Source: Lachnospiraceae bacterium (lineage in GTDB: Bacteria > Bacillota > Clostridia > Lachnospirales > Lachnospiraceae). From it: a stretch of DNA of 64,000 nucleotides. The notes under the pieces were generated by a model, which worked only from the letters and a program-made list of their open reading frames with translations, was not told the origin of the DNA and ran no database searches. Position 1 is the first letter of the stretch, and each line of letters starts with the position of its first letter. This document shows positions 34,930 to 44,574 of the stretch, one piece after another. Location of the stretch: the NCBI GenBank assembly GCA_015056765.1, contig SVFQ01000001.1:1-64000 (forward strand). The letters run 5' to 3'. The position numbers and the translations under genes are program-made.

Positions 34930-35970
34930 CTACTCTTCCTTTCTATTCTCTGTGTAGATTCGATCCATCTGGGCTTTCAGGGCCTTCAGGGAATCTACTA
35001 CTTTCTCATAATCCATACGCTTCGGTCCAATGACACCGATGGTGCCTTTCATGCCGTCGCCCAGTTCGTAGGTGGCTGTCACCACGCTACAATCTTTCAT
35101 ATTTGCAATCGGTGATTCATTACCGATGTAAACCTGGATTCCTGTGTTATTCTCTGACTGGAGAGTTTCCTGCACCAGTTCGGTAAGCTCTTGCTTTTCT
35201 TCGAAGGCGGAGATAATCTCGCTGGCTTTGGAACCATCCGATAATTCCGGATATTTGAAGATGTTATTCGCACCGCTGGTGTAAATCTCTAAGTCTTCAT
35301 CTGCCTTGATGGCTTCGCCAATGGCATCCATCACATCTGAGATAATCTGGCTGTGAATGCCTGCCTTTTCTTTCAGTGCGGCGATAAGGCCTAAGTTAAT
35401 CTCTTCTATAGATAAGCCACACATGTTGGTATTGAGGAGGATGTTGAGTTTCAACATGGTCTCTTCATCCAAACGGGTATCTACGTCGATGAGCTTATTG
35501 CGGATCATGTTGCCTTCCGCTACGATGACAGCCAGGATTTGCTGATCGCTGACGCGGGAAAGCTGCAAGAACTTCAATTTATTGCGATGGACTGTAGGTG
35601 CCGACACCATGGAAGCATAATTAGTATGGTCCGCCAGGACTTTCGCTGCCTGTTTCAAAAGCTGATCCATACGGTCCTTCTTGCCTTCCAGCTCTACCTT
35701 CAGGTCTTCTACTTCCTTCGACCGCTCCACCATCATATTATCTACATAGAAGCGGTAGCCCTTATCACTGGGAATTCGACCTGCGGAGGTATGTGGCTGG
35801 ATGATGTAGCCCATCTCCTCCAGGTCCGCCATCTCATTACGGATAGTGGCACTACTGAGGTTCAAATCAGGATACTTCGATATGGTACGACTACCTACCG
35901 GCTCTCCGGTCTCTAAGTAGTTCTGAATGATGGTCTTTAAAATCTTGACCTTTCGATCATCTAACTCCAT
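34930..35970 (-). CDS. hrcA: heat-inducible transcription repressor HrcA
   Basis: This 346-residue repressor has an N-terminal winged helix (GSRTISKYPDLNLSSATIRNEMADLEEMGYI) followed by the GAF-like and inserted domains; GMKGTIGVIGPKRMDY is the family end. It binds the CIRCE repeat 57 bp upstream of its own gene and represses the operon. GroEL is the usual co-factor. Confidence 0.96.
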   Translation of the reverse strand: MELDDRKVKILKTIIQNYLETGEPVGSRTISKYPDLNLSSATIRNEMADLEEMGYIIQPHTSAGRIPSDKGYRFYVDNMMVERSKEVEDLKVELEGKKDRMDQLLKQAAKVLADHTNYASMVSAPTVHRNKLKFLQLSRVSDQQILAVIVAEGNMIRNKLIDVDTRLDEETMLKLNILLNTNMCGLSIEEINLGLIAALKEKAGIHSQIISDVMDAIGEAIKADEDLEIYTSGANNIFKYPELSDGSKASEIISAFEEKQELTELVQETLQSENNTGIQVYIGNESPIANMKDCSVVTATYELGDGMKGTIGVIGPKRMDYEKVVDSLKALKAQMDRIYTENRKEE

Positions 35971-36026
35971 GTACTGCCCCCTTTCCAGATGACTCTTCTA
36001 TATGTAGGAACTCTGTTTTTGATTTG

Positions 36027-36053
36027 TTAGCACTCATTTCGATGGAGTGCTAA
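36027..36053. promoter_or_regulatory. CIRCE operator
   Basis: TTAGCACTC, nine bases, GAGTGCTAA: a perfect match to the HrcA-binding CIRCE consensus. It lies between the promoter at 36068-36096 and the hrcA start. Confidence 0.97.
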
Positions 36054-36067
36054 TATCTTCTGTAATT

Positions 36068-36096
36068 AAACTACCACTCTCATTTCAGGATGTCAA
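36068..36096 (-). promoter_or_regulatory. promoter of the hrcA operon
   Basis: TTGACA (36096-36091), a 17-base spacer and TAGTTT (36073-36068) lie just upstream of CIRCE on the minus strand. The -10 box is imperfect. Confidence 0.65.
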
Positions 36097-36124
36097 CACT
36101 TCGTCCGTGAAATCTTTTTCACAA

Positions 36125-36152
36125 ATGAAAAGCTACGGATTTCTCCGTAGCT
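36125..36152 (-). terminator. terminator of the Mrp gene
   Basis: AGCTACGGA pairs with TCCGTAGCT around a four-base loop, with TTTCATTT following on the minus strand, eight bases after the gene's stop. Confidence 0.75.
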
Positions 36153-36159
36153 CTTACTC

Positions 36160-36987
36160 TTACAGATTCTTTAATTTCTCTGCCATGGCATCTAAGCCAG
36201 GCTCCACGATTTCTTCCATGCGACCTTCGTCCACCATCGCGGCCACTTCCGGTCTGATTGGTAAGCGACAGACAGTATCGATACCTAGCTTGGAAGCAAT
36301 TTCATCGATGTGACTATCTCCGTAGATGTGATGCTGTTTGCCGCAGTCTGGACACTGGAAATAGCTCATGTTTTCCACGATACCAAGTACCGGAATGTTC
36401 ATTGCTTCTGCCATATGCACGGCCTTCTCTACAATCATGCCTACCAGCGCCTGAGGTGCTGTAGCAAATACGATTCCTTCTACCGGCAGGGACTGGAATA
36501 CGGTCAGCGGTACATCGCCGGTTCCAGGAGGCATATCTACGAATAAGTAGTCCAGGTCCTCCCATAGTACATCTTTCCAAAACTGCTTTACTACATCCAT
36601 GATGACAGGACCTCTCCAGATAACGGGGTCAGTCTCGTTTTCTAATAATAAGTTCAAACTCATTACTTTGATGCCCGTCTTGGTCTCTGTAGGAAGTAAG
36701 CCCTCCTCTGTGCCCATGGCATTCTCATGCAGACAGAAGCCCTGTGGAATAGAGGGTCCTGTGATGTCTGCATCCAGGATACCTACTTTGTATCCCATTC
36801 TGCGCATCTGCACAGCCAGCAGGGATGTGATTAGGCTCTTACCTACGCCGCCCTTTCCGCTGGCTACCGCAATCACATGCTTAATATGTGTGGTCTCATG
36901 TGGCGCGATATGCAGATCTAGTGGCGCCTTTCTTTCTCCGCAGTTGCTGCTGCAGCTGCTACAATCATGTGTACAATTTTCACTCAT
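36160..36987 (-). CDS. Mrp/NBP35-family Fe-S cluster carrier ATPase
   Basis: This 275-residue P-loop protein has a cysteine-rich N-terminus (CTHDCSSCSSNCGE) and the deviant Walker A ASGKGGVGKSLITSLLA. DADITGPSIPQG, MPPGTGDVPLTV and a C-terminal MSYFQCPDCG with the CxxC pair that holds a bridging cluster follow. The family loads or carries [4Fe-4S] clusters. The gene stands alone with its own terminator. Confidence 0.92.
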   Translation of the reverse strand: MSENCTHDCSSCSSNCGERKAPLDLHIAPHETTHIKHVIAVASGKGGVGKSLITSLLAVQMRRMGYKVGILDADITGPSIPQGFCLHENAMGTEEGLLPTETKTGIKVMSLNLLLENETDPVIWRGPVIMDVVKQFWKDVLWEDLDYLFVDMPPGTGDVPLTVFQSLPVEGIVFATAPQALVGMIVEKAVHMAEAMNIPVLGIVENMSYFQCPDCGKQHHIYGDSHIDEIASKLGIDTVCRLPIRPEVAAMVDEGRMEEIVEPGLDAMAEKLKNL

Positions 36988-37040
36988 GTCTCTTATCTCC
37001 TAACGTACCTTCTATTGTATCAAATCCCTGCAAAAAAGCA

Positions 37041-37075
37041 AAAAAACAGCCCCCCTCGCACCTAGCGAGAGGGAC
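37041..37075 (-). terminator. terminator of the Ala/Lys-rich protein gene
   Basis: On the minus strand CCCTCTCGC pairs with GCGAGGGG (one bulged base), then GGCTGTTTTTTT. It lies about 30 bases after the stop. Confidence 0.8.
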
Positions 37076-37106
37076 CGCCGTCTTGCTTATTCAGTTCCTC
37101 TTTATC

Positions 37107-37640
37107 TTAAATAAAGAAGCTTCCCTGGAATTCACCATTCATCACATAGTATGCCTGGTTCTCTTCCGGTTTCACATAAAGCTCTACTGTCTTTAAGTCA
37201 GCAGGCTTCTGATTTAAATCGTATTTCCATACATCTTTAGCGATGCTGTTCAGTTCTTCTGTGGTGTAGCTTCTGCCATCCAGCTGAAGAGTGATGTTTG
37301 TTTTTACTTTAGCTTCTACTACTTTTTCTACTTTCTTAGCTGCAGTCTTGGTAGCTGCTTTTGCTGTCTTCGTAGCGGTAGCGCTTGCCTTCTTTGCAGT
37401 AGCGGTAGCTTTCTTTGCGGTTGTTGTCGCTTTTTTTGCTGTAGTAGCTGCTGCTTTCTTAGCTGTTTCAGTAGCTTTCTTAGCTGTTTCAGTAGCCTTC
37501 TTAGCAGTTGTAGTTGCTTTCTTTGCAGTAGTCTTAGCCTTTGCCTCTACCTTTTTTTCTGCTTCAGCTACAGTTTCTACTGCTTTGGCTACAGTCTTAG
37601 GTGCTTCTGTTTTCCAGATGCTTTTCTTTAAATCTTCCAT
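37107..37640 (-). CDS. Ala/Lys-rich histone-like N-terminus plus small C-terminal domain (DUF6465-like)
   Basis: The 177-residue protein has a long low-complexity stretch (about residues 20-105) of repeated K-K-A-T/A/S-x-T-A units, as in histone H1-like or PhaF-type tails. A globular end follows (ITLQLDGRSYTTEELNSIAKDVWKYD ... YYVMNGEFQGSFFI). The tail could bind DNA or other polyanions; the end domain resembles DUF6465. The start at 37640 follows GGAGGAG; earlier starts would span the promoter leader. It is a single gene with promoter and terminator of its own. Confidence 0.8.
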   Translation of the reverse strand: MEDLKKSIWKTEAPKTVAKAVETVAEAEKKVEAKAKTTAKKATTTAKKATETAKKATETAKKAAATTAKKATTTAKKATATAKKASATATKTAKAATKTAAKKVEKVVEAKVKTNITLQLDGRSYTTEELNSIAKDVWKYDLNQKPADLKTVELYVKPEENQAYYVMNGEFQGSFFI

Positions 37641-37696
37641 ATCATTCTCCTCCCGGTGCCGAAGCACCAAACCATTACACAATTCAGTTGTCATTT

Positions 37697-37725
37697 ATTT
37701 TAATCACATATTTTGAATTTGTCAA
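37697..37725 (-). promoter_or_regulatory. promoter of the Ala/Lys-rich protein gene
   Basis: TTGACA (37725-37720), 17 bases and TAAAAT (37702-37697) on the minus strand, about 57 bases before the start codon. Confidence 0.7.
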
Positions 37726-37783
37726 ACAAAAGCCACAATTTGTCTGACTTTGTAAGATATAGAAGAGAAGATCTCTGTTATTC

Positions 37784-39259
37784 TCAGAATGTAACGCCGG
37801 GTTCTACAAAGCCAAGCATCAGGATGACCAATAGCAAATACACTGCATAAATGCCGAGTCTAAGCTTCTTGGGAAGTTTTTGTAGTAGGTGTAATCCCAG
37901 CACCAGCAGAATAACCGAACCTACAAAGGCTGTTCGATAGCCACTGGCATATACCGTAGGGGAAAAGCCCAGCATGGCTTTGCTTCCCATAGCCAGCACC
38001 GTCAGAACGATCATACATACTGCTTCTTTTGTTGAATCTGCCACGGCCCATAATAGGCCCAAGATTGCCAGAAAAGCCAGCCCATATAAGCCAAGTTCCA
38101 ACGCAATCTGCCAATTCTGATATAAGCACTGGTCATGCTGTGGCAGATAGCGGTTCGCCATTAAATCATAGTAGAAGGATGGGTGGTATAGGCGCCCCTC
38201 CTCTATCATGTGTCGCACCGGGAATCCCAGTAGAACCAAGGCAAGCAAAACTGCCTCTCCAAAGATTGCCGAAAAGCCCCATCGCATAAGGGCTTTGAAG
38301 GGTTCTACATCTCTAACCTTACTCCACCTAAAATACTTATAGTGCAGCACCAGAATCAGGATGCCTACAAATACAATGAGAATAATCTGCTTCGCCCTAC
38401 CGGCGCCAAAATAAGCCACCGTATCCAGCATGCCCATGAGAAGCCTTTCTCCCATGCTATAGTTAGGATACTCAGGGAACCAGCTACTCATCTCCTGTAT
38501 ATTACGTGAGGTATTGCCAGGACAAAGGACGATAAACGCAAGGGACGCCAGTAATATCACAAGTTCAGGTAAGAACGGATAAACCTGAGGCTTCTTTTCG
38601 TATTCTATAGCGTTCATCTCCTGCGCCATTTCTCTGCGCTTTACCACGTACCAGCCAATCAAATGACACAAATAGACGCCAAATAGCACCGCCGCAATCT
38701 GCTCTTGGTTGGCCGCTATCAATAATGCAAGTAGGTACCCCCCTCGCCTCATTGTTCTAGCTGTGTCCCCCCGCAAACTTCGGACTAACGGTACCAAGCT
38801 TACCATCCCAGCCGTCAAAGGCCACAGATAATTGGTGCTGGTGGCAATCCACCCAGCCGGGTAGAGGATACCCACAGGAAGAAGGCAAAGACTTAAGGTT
38901 ATCCACAAAGGGGCATGCCAGTCCTGCATATCCAGGATTTGGCTGATGGCCCACACCAGCAAAAGGCACACAAGGGTATCCAGTATACGCCATACTATGA
39001 AGTCGCTGTGAGCCAGCACCACCAGGATACCTTCCAAAATCACTCTGGAAGACCAGGTATGGAAGCGCCAGTTCAGGAATCCCAGGATGTTATACTGGTC
39101 CAGCATGGTGGAAAACCAGGCGTCATCCGAATAGTTTGCTTCTGTAAAGCTGTGAGCCCATATAAAGAAGGCTGCTACCAGGAGATAGCAACCTACTTTT
39201 TTCCGCTTGGACTCAGAGTCAGATGTACTCTTATTCATCTGTATATCTTGAGGATTCAT
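37784..39259 (-). CDS. multi-pass membrane protein (DUF6056-like)
   Basis: The 491-residue protein has a basic N-terminus, about ten to twelve membrane helices and an early outside loop (TEANYSDDAWFSTMLDQYN) with acidic residues. An ANQEQIAAVLFG motif lies mid-chain. This recalls the DUF6056 family and GT-C glycosyltransferases, whose first loop carries catalytic Asp, but no activity is shown. The start is uncertain: ATG 39259 is used; an in-frame TTG at 39301 overlaps the aminotransferase stop. It is probably co-transcribed with that gene. Confidence 0.65.
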   Translation of the reverse strand: MNPQDIQMNKSTSDSESKRKKVGCYLLVAAFFIWAHSFTEANYSDDAWFSTMLDQYNILGFLNWRFHTWSSRVILEGILVVLAHSDFIVWRILDTLVCLLLVWAISQILDMQDWHAPLWITLSLCLLPVGILYPAGWIATSTNYLWPLTAGMVSLVPLVRSLRGDTARTMRRGGYLLALLIAANQEQIAAVLFGVYLCHLIGWYVVKRREMAQEMNAIEYEKKPQVYPFLPELVILLASLAFIVLCPGNTSRNIQEMSSWFPEYPNYSMGERLLMGMLDTVAYFGAGRAKQIILIVFVGILILVLHYKYFRWSKVRDVEPFKALMRWGFSAIFGEAVLLALVLLGFPVRHMIEEGRLYHPSFYYDLMANRYLPQHDQCLYQNWQIALELGLYGLAFLAILGLLWAVADSTKEAVCMIVLTVLAMGSKAMLGFSPTVYASGYRTAFVGSVILLVLGLHLLQKLPKKLRLGIYAVYLLLVILMLGFVEPGVTF

Positions 39260-39294
39260 CGATATCTTTTCTTCTCCTCTTTCATCAGGATTTT

Positions 39295-40482
39295 CTAGCA
39301 AAACTTTTCTTTTGCCATCATCTCTCGGAAAGCCTGCATGGCTCTTGCCACCTTTTCCTCTCCTACGCAGTAGGCTAGTCGCACATAACCCGGTCTGCCA
39401 AAGCTATCACTAGGCACCAGTACCAGGTTATATTTCAAGGCTGTCATAGCAAATTCCGTAGCGTCCGCAATAGGCGCCTTCGGGAAAATATAGAAGGTAC
39501 CATCCGGCTTTTGGCAAGTGAGGCCTACATCACGCATAGTCTCATAGATGAGATTTGCATTTCTCTCATAGACCGACAAATCGCTGGTGAGATCAATCAC
39601 CTTAGCCACCGCCATCTGCATGATGGAGGATGGGCAGTTATGACCGATGCCTCGGGAAATCTGTCCGCACATCTGCACCAATGTCTTCGCTTTCTCACAG
39701 GTAGGCGCTACCGCTAAGTAGCCGATACGCTCTCCCGGCAGAGATAAAGACTTGGAGAAAGAATAGCATGTCAGTGTATTGGCATAGTACTTTGCCACGA
39801 AGTGAATCGGCTGGCCGCCGTATACGATTTCACGATAGGGCTCATCCGAAATCAGGAAAATGCTATGTCCATACTTGTTCTGCTTATCCTCCAGGAATTT
39901 CGCCAGGGTCTGCAAAGTCTCTTCACTGTATACTACGCCGGTTGGATTGTTCGGGGTATTCACTAAAAGCGCCATAGTCTTTTCCGTGAAAGCCTCTTCC
40001 AACGCTTCGAAATCGATTTGGAAGTCTTCCCTGCTCTGTACCACTTTCAGCTGCGCACCGGTGAGATTGACGTAAGGAATATACTCCGGAAAGAAAGGCG
40101 CAAAGGTGATGACCTCGTCTCCCGGTTCTGTCACAAGACGAAGAGCGTGAGATATGGCTCCCGCCGCACCAGACGTAGGGAAAATGTGTTCCGCCTCGTA
40201 GTTCATGTCGAATCTGCGATTCAAGGAATCCGCAATGGCTTTCTTTACCCAAGGAATGCCAAGTGTCGGGCTGTATCCATGTAATGCCACCGGGTCCTCG
40301 TTTGTCAGCAGGTCCTGCATAGCTTTCGTGAACTCTGCCGGCGCCGGCACCGATGGATTGCCTAAGCTAAAATCAAATACATTCTCATAGCCGATTTCCT
40401 CGCCAATCTTGGTAGCCTTTTCTGAAAGGGTACGGATTACCGACTTTCCCTGTAACATTTCCTCGTATTTCTGTACTATCAT
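39295..40482 (-). CDS. PLP-dependent aminotransferase (class I/II)
   Basis: This 395-residue fold-type I aminotransferase opens with a KATKIGEEIGYENVFDFSLGNPSVPAP region. It has TSGAAGAISHALRL, NTPNNPTGVVY, ISDEPYREIVY and the PLP lysine in CYSFSKSLSLPGERIGYLA. The substrate is not evident; aspartate, aromatic or other amino-acid transaminases share these motifs. It lies upstream of the DUF6056-like gene. Confidence 0.88.
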   Translation of the reverse strand: MIVQKYEEMLQGKSVIRTLSEKATKIGEEIGYENVFDFSLGNPSVPAPAEFTKAMQDLLTNEDPVALHGYSPTLGIPWVKKAIADSLNRRFDMNYEAEHIFPTSGAAGAISHALRLVTEPGDEVITFAPFFPEYIPYVNLTGAQLKVVQSREDFQIDFEALEEAFTEKTMALLVNTPNNPTGVVYSEETLQTLAKFLEDKQNKYGHSIFLISDEPYREIVYGGQPIHFVAKYYANTLTCYSFSKSLSLPGERIGYLAVAPTCEKAKTLVQMCGQISRGIGHNCPSSIMQMAVAKVIDLTSDLSVYERNANLIYETMRDVGLTCQKPDGTFYIFPKAPIADATEFAMTALKYNLVLVPSDSFGRPGYVRLAYCVGEEKVARAMQAFREMMAKEKFC

Positions 40483-40544
40483 TCTGTCTCTCCTCTGTTT
40501 GCGCGCGCCACCGGTCTCTCCTCAAAGTCCCGTGGCTGCGAAGT

Positions 40545-41192
40545 CTAGTCTTCTACGTGTTTTGCTCCCACCGTCAGCAGAATTGCAGATACTGCCACCA
40601 TCACTGCGGAAAAATCGTAGTGTCTGGCATATGCGGGCAAAAAGATGGTGATGGTCTCACCCATCAGGGGTAAAAGCGCCGCCAGTGCCAGCAAAATGGA
40701 ATGCTGGGATTTCAGCGCCCAGTAACTTGCTATGAATAATTCCGCAGCTGCCACCAGCAGAAAAGCATATAAAGGCCAGCGCAAAGTCTGATCTATATAA
40801 TAGAAGTACTGATTCTGCATGATCTGGGGTTTACCGAACAGCATGTCCTTTAATCTGGTGCTGGTGACGAAAAGTCCCGCAGCCACGCACAGGATGAGCA
40901 CGGTAGATTTCCAGGCCTGCTGCAATTTCTGCATTTTGCCATAGGCCAGAAATACAAATGGCGGAAACAGAACTTTGCCCACCATGAAAATCTGCTGGGA
41001 CATTTTAAGCCCCTCTAATGTAGTAGCCTGCAGATACATGGTGTATCCAATCTCGATAATCATACACGCCAATAATGACGGTAAGATTCTGTAATTCATT
41101 CGATATTCTCTTTGTAAGTACGCTACAGATAAAGCGGCGATGCTGGCGCCCAAGCAGATGATCTGCAGTACCATGATGACCCCGTATATCAC
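40545..41192 (-). CDS. seven-helix membrane protein resembling a histidine-kinase sensor half
   Basis: This 215-residue, almost entirely hydrophobic protein has about seven helices and few loops. Its pattern (IFMVGKVLFPPFVFLAYGKM, then a C-terminal helix ending GAKHVED) recalls the 7TM input region of some histidine kinases but lacks any catalytic part. The start is a GTG directly after the MATE stop, with AGGAG 9 bases ahead, so it is coupled to the MATE gene. The function is unknown; it may form a membrane unit with MATE. Confidence 0.6.
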   Translation of the reverse strand: MIYGVIMVLQIICLGASIAALSVAYLQREYRMNYRILPSLLACMIIEIGYTMYLQATTLEGLKMSQQIFMVGKVLFPPFVFLAYGKMQKLQQAWKSTVLILCVAAGLFVTSTRLKDMLFGKPQIMQNQYFYYIDQTLRWPLYAFLLVAAAELFIASYWALKSQHSILLALAALLPLMGETITIFLPAYARHYDFSAVMVAVSAILLTVGAKHVED

Positions 41193-42548
41193 TTATATCA
41201 CTCTCCTAAAGCCTTTCTTTTCGATGTCTTTTCGCACATAAATCCAGGCGATGCCTGTAAAAATACCGGCCGTCAGCCACGCCAAAGGATCACAGCCTAC
41301 TGCCAAATTAAAGAATTCCAGTCGAATAGCCAGTACCGCTGCCACCAATCTGGCAAAAAACTCTACCACGCCGCCCATCATGGGAAGCATGGAGTACCCA
41401 CAGCCCTGCATCGCATTACGGAATACGAAGATAAGGCTAAGAGGGAAGTAGCAAGTGGCGCACTGATAGAGATGAATCTTGGCATAAGGAAGCATCTCCG
41501 CAATATTAGTCCCTGCTTTGAAGAAAATCGGCAGAACGTAGGGCAGGCAAGTCACGATAATCAGTGTACAAATCAGGGAGTACACGATATCCACAAGAAT
41601 CGCTGCTCGCACGCCACGTTTTACACGATCCAAGTCGTTCTTTCCATAGTTTTGTCCACAATAGGCAGCCATGGTTTGTCCCATGGATAGCATCCCCTGG
41701 GTAATCAGGTTCTGCAACTTACCTCCGGCTGTAACAGCTGCAACTGCAGTAGGTCCAAAGGTATTAATCGCCGTCTGCATCACCACCGTACCGGAAGCTG
41801 TGATGCCAAACTGTAGGGCCATAGGAAGGCCTACATTGATCTGGTGCATGGCAAACTGTCTATTGAATCGCCAATCATCACCCTTGGGTGCCAGTAGCGG
41901 TACCGCCTTGTAGATATAGGTGATACATAGCATCACACTGACAAACTGAGATACATTGGTAGCCCAGGCAGCTCCCGCTGTACCCATTCCGAATCCCACG
42001 ATGAATAACAAATCCAAAAAGATATTCAGCACAGCACTAATAACCAGGAACACCAATGGCGCCCTGCTATTGCCTACTGCTCTAAGGCAAGCGGAAAAGT
42101 AATTGTAGAATACGGATACTACGATACCCATACAGATGACGGAAATATAAGCGTAAGCATCTTCGAAGTATCTATCCGGTGTCCGCATCCATCTAAGCAG
42201 AGTCCGGAGATTCGTGAGGCTCAGTGTCGTCATAATGGCTATCAGCGCAATGGCTAGAAAGATACCATTACCCACGGAATCTCTTACTGCTTTATGGTCC
42301 CCCGCACCGTATTTCTGGCTGGTCAAAACGGTAAATCCGCTACTCATGCCGGATGCAAATCCCAGCACGAGAAACATCACCGTACCGGTGGAACCTACCG
42401 CTGCCAGAGCATCCGGTCCCACAAAGCGACCTACGATGATGGTGTCCACCATATTGTAAAACTGCTGAAACAGATTACCTATCAAAAGCGGCAATGTAAA
42501 TTTCAAAATAATCGGCATTGGATTGCCGGTTGTCATATCAGTTTGCAT
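41193..42548 (-). CDS. MATE-family efflux transporter
   Basis: The 451-residue protein has twelve helices in two related halves. It opens with LKFTLPLLIGNLFQQFYNMVDTIIVGRFVG, the conserved first helix, and has AVGNSRAPLVFLVISAVLNIFLDLLFI and the second-half MLSMGQTMAAYCGQNYGKNDLDRVKRG. It should export drugs or metabolites against a Na+ or H+ gradient. It is the first of two coupled genes. Confidence 0.92.
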   Translation of the reverse strand: MQTDMTTGNPMPIILKFTLPLLIGNLFQQFYNMVDTIIVGRFVGPDALAAVGSTGTVMFLVLGFASGMSSGFTVLTSQKYGAGDHKAVRDSVGNGIFLAIALIAIMTTLSLTNLRTLLRWMRTPDRYFEDAYAYISVICMGIVVSVFYNYFSACLRAVGNSRAPLVFLVISAVLNIFLDLLFIVGFGMGTAGAAWATNVSQFVSVMLCITYIYKAVPLLAPKGDDWRFNRQFAMHQINVGLPMALQFGITASGTVVMQTAINTFGPTAVAAVTAGGKLQNLITQGMLSMGQTMAAYCGQNYGKNDLDRVKRGVRAAILVDIVYSLICTLIIVTCLPYVLPIFFKAGTNIAEMLPYAKIHLYQCATCYFPLSLIFVFRNAMQGCGYSMLPMMGGVVEFFARLVAAVLAIRLEFFNLAVGCDPLAWLTAGIFTGIAWIYVRKDIEKKGFRRVI

Positions 42549-42633
42549 AGATTACCTCATTTCAGTTCTCTACCCCTCACAAACTTTCCCTCTTATTTTA
42601 CATTGTTTCCACAGAACTTTCACCTTTTTACGC

Positions 42634-42663
42634 GAAAAAGGGATGACATCAGTCATCCCTTTC
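42634..42663 (-). terminator. terminator of the glycerol operon
   Basis: AAAGGGATGAC pairs with GTCATCCCTTT around a four-base loop, continuing TTTTTCG on the minus strand, 20 bases after glpK. Confidence 0.88.
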
Positions 42664-42682
42664 ATTTCTGTAAGCCTTATTC

Positions 42683-44188
42683 TTATTCCTCTTCCGCCCA
42701 GATCAGTGCGCACTTTACAGCTTTCTTCCAGCCTTTTAAGAGCTTTGTTCGCTCTTCTGCTTCCATAGCCGGTTCGAAGGTGCGGCCCAGGGCCCAGTTC
42801 TCACGGATTTCGTCTTTGTCTTTCCAGTAGCCTACTGCAAGTCCTGCCAGGTATGCTGCACCCAGCGCAGTGGTCTCAATACATTTTGGTCTGCGGACTT
42901 TGGTGCCTACCAGGCCTGCCTGGAATTTCATCAAGAAGTTATTGGCACTGGCGCCGCCGTCTACCTTTAGTTCTGTCAGCTGTGTGCCAGCATCTTCTTC
43001 CATGGCTTTGATGACATCCGTAGTCTGATATGCGATGGACTCCAGTGTCGCACGGATAAAGTGCTCTTTCTTGCAGCCTCTGGTGATACCTACGACTGTA
43101 CCTCTGGCATTCTGGCTCCAGTAGGGTGCGCCTAGGCCTGTGAAGGCCGGTACGATATAGACGCCTGCTGCATCGAAGACTTCGTCAGCATATTCCTCGG
43201 ACTGAGATGCAGACTTGATCATACGCATACTGTCACGAAGCCACTGAATAGAAGCGCCTGCTACGAATACAGAGCCTTCCAGGGCGTACTCCACTTTGTC
43301 AGCACAGCAGCTGGCTGCAATGGTAGTAAGCAGGCCATGCTTAGAAGTGATGGCTTCGCATCCTGTATTCATCAGGATGAAGCTACCAGTTCCATAGGTA
43401 TTCTTTACATCCCCTTTGTCAAAGCAGCACTGGCCGAAAAGAGCGGCCTGCTGGTCACCGGCTGCACCGGCGATGGCGATTTTGCCGCCAAGTACTGCCG
43501 GATCTGTATAGCCATACAGATAGCTGGATGGCTTCACGTCCGGAAGCATGGACCTTGGAATCTTAAAGTAGTCCAGGATTTCCTGATCCCACTCCAATTT
43601 ATGGATATCAAACAGCATGGTTCTGCTGGCATTGGTATAGTCTGTCACATGGACTGCACCTTTTGTCAGGTTCCAGATAAGCCAGGTATCTACTGTACCA
43701 AAGGCTAGTTCCCCACGTTCTGCTCTTTCTCTGGCACCTTCTACATGATCCAGGATCCAGGCGATCTTGCTGGCGGAGAAGTAAGCGTCAGGTACCAGAC
43801 CTGTACGCTCTTTGATTTTGTCACTCCAGCCATCTTTTACTAGCTGATCGATGCGGTCAGCGGTACGACGGCACTGCCAAACGATAGCATTATACACCGG
43901 CTCTCCGGTCTTTTTGTCCCACACGATGGTGGTCTCACGCTGATTGGTGATGCCGATTGCTTTGATATTTTCTGCATTGGCTCCCAGCACAGCCATAGCC
44001 TCCATGGCTACTGCCAACTGAGAAGACCAGATTTCTCTTGGATTATGCTCTACCCAACCCGGCTGTGGATAATACTGCTCAAATTCCTTTTGTGCCATGC
44101 TACAGATTTTGCCTGTATGGTCAAAAAGAATACATCTTGAGCTGGTAGTCCCCTGATCCAAAGCCAGTACATAAGAATTTTGCTCCAT
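42683..44188 (-). CDS. glpK: glycerol kinase
   Basis: This 501-residue FGGY kinase begins [19 protein letters not shown]. It carries [50 protein letters not shown] and the C-terminal [15 protein letters not shown]. It phosphorylates glycerol to glycerol 3-phosphate, the substrate of the oxidoreductase encoded upstream and the inducer of GlpP. It is the last gene of the operon. Confidence 0.96.
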   Translation of the reverse strand: MEQNSYVLALDQGTTSSRCILFDHTGKICSMAQKEFEQYYPQPGWVEHNPREIWSSQLAVAMEAMAVLGANAENIKAIGITNQRETTIVWDKKTGEPVYNAIVWQCRRTADRIDQLVKDGWSDKIKERTGLVPDAYFSASKIAWILDHVEGARERAERGELAFGTVDTWLIWNLTKGAVHVTDYTNASRTMLFDIHKLEWDQEILDYFKIPRSMLPDVKPSSYLYGYTDPAVLGGKIAIAGAAGDQQAALFGQCCFDKGDVKNTYGTGSFILMNTGCEAITSKHGLLTTIAASCCADKVEYALEGSVFVAGASIQWLRDSMRMIKSASQSEEYADEVFDAAGVYIVPAFTGLGAPYWSQNARGTVVGITRGCKKEHFIRATLESIAYQTTDVIKAMEEDAGTQLTELKVDGGASANNFLMKFQAGLVGTKVRRPKCIETTALGAAYLAGLAVGYWKDKDEIRENWALGRTFEPAMEAEERTKLLKGWKKAVKCALIWAEEE

Positions 44189-44189
44189 G

Positions 44190-44555
44190 TTAGCCCCTCC
44201 GATTGTTTTCTGCAGTCGCTACGATGTCTACACCGGTGCCTGCTACATCTGATAATACCACATCTCCGATATGGACAGGAGCCTGTACTTCTACTTCTTT
44301 CAGGGCACGGATGACATCCATCATGGCGCCTTTTGGTACATCAGTAGCAGTCTTGACTGCCACCACGTCACGCTCGCCCCCTATGGTTCTCACGGTGCTG
44401 GTGACGATGCGGCTAGGTGCTGTCAGCTCTTTTCTGGCGTATTCCGCTCCTCTTGGGCAATTATTTCCGGTGACGTTTACCACTTCGTCCCCATTCATTT
44501 CTACTTGTAAACTGCATCCGATTGGGCATCTAATGCAGGTAAGTTCTTTTATCAT
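44190..44555 (-). CDS. DUF1667-family Cys-rich protein of the glycerol oxidation complex
   Basis: The 121-residue protein opens [20 protein letters not shown] and later [17 protein letters not shown]. Four conserved cysteines (CxxCPxGC and a later NCPRG) probably hold an Fe-S cluster. It always travels with the two FAD oxidoreductases and GlpK in Clostridia and is a likely electron-transfer subunit. It starts 19 bases after the previous gene. Confidence 0.88.
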   Translation of the reverse strand: MIKELTCIRCPIGCSLQVEMNGDEVVNVTGNNCPRGAEYARKELTAPSRIVTSTVRTIGGERDVVAVKTATDVPKGAMMDVIRALKEVEVQAPVHIGDVVLSDVAGTGVDIVATAENNRRG

Positions 44556-44574
44556 GGTCGTTCCTCCTATCCGG

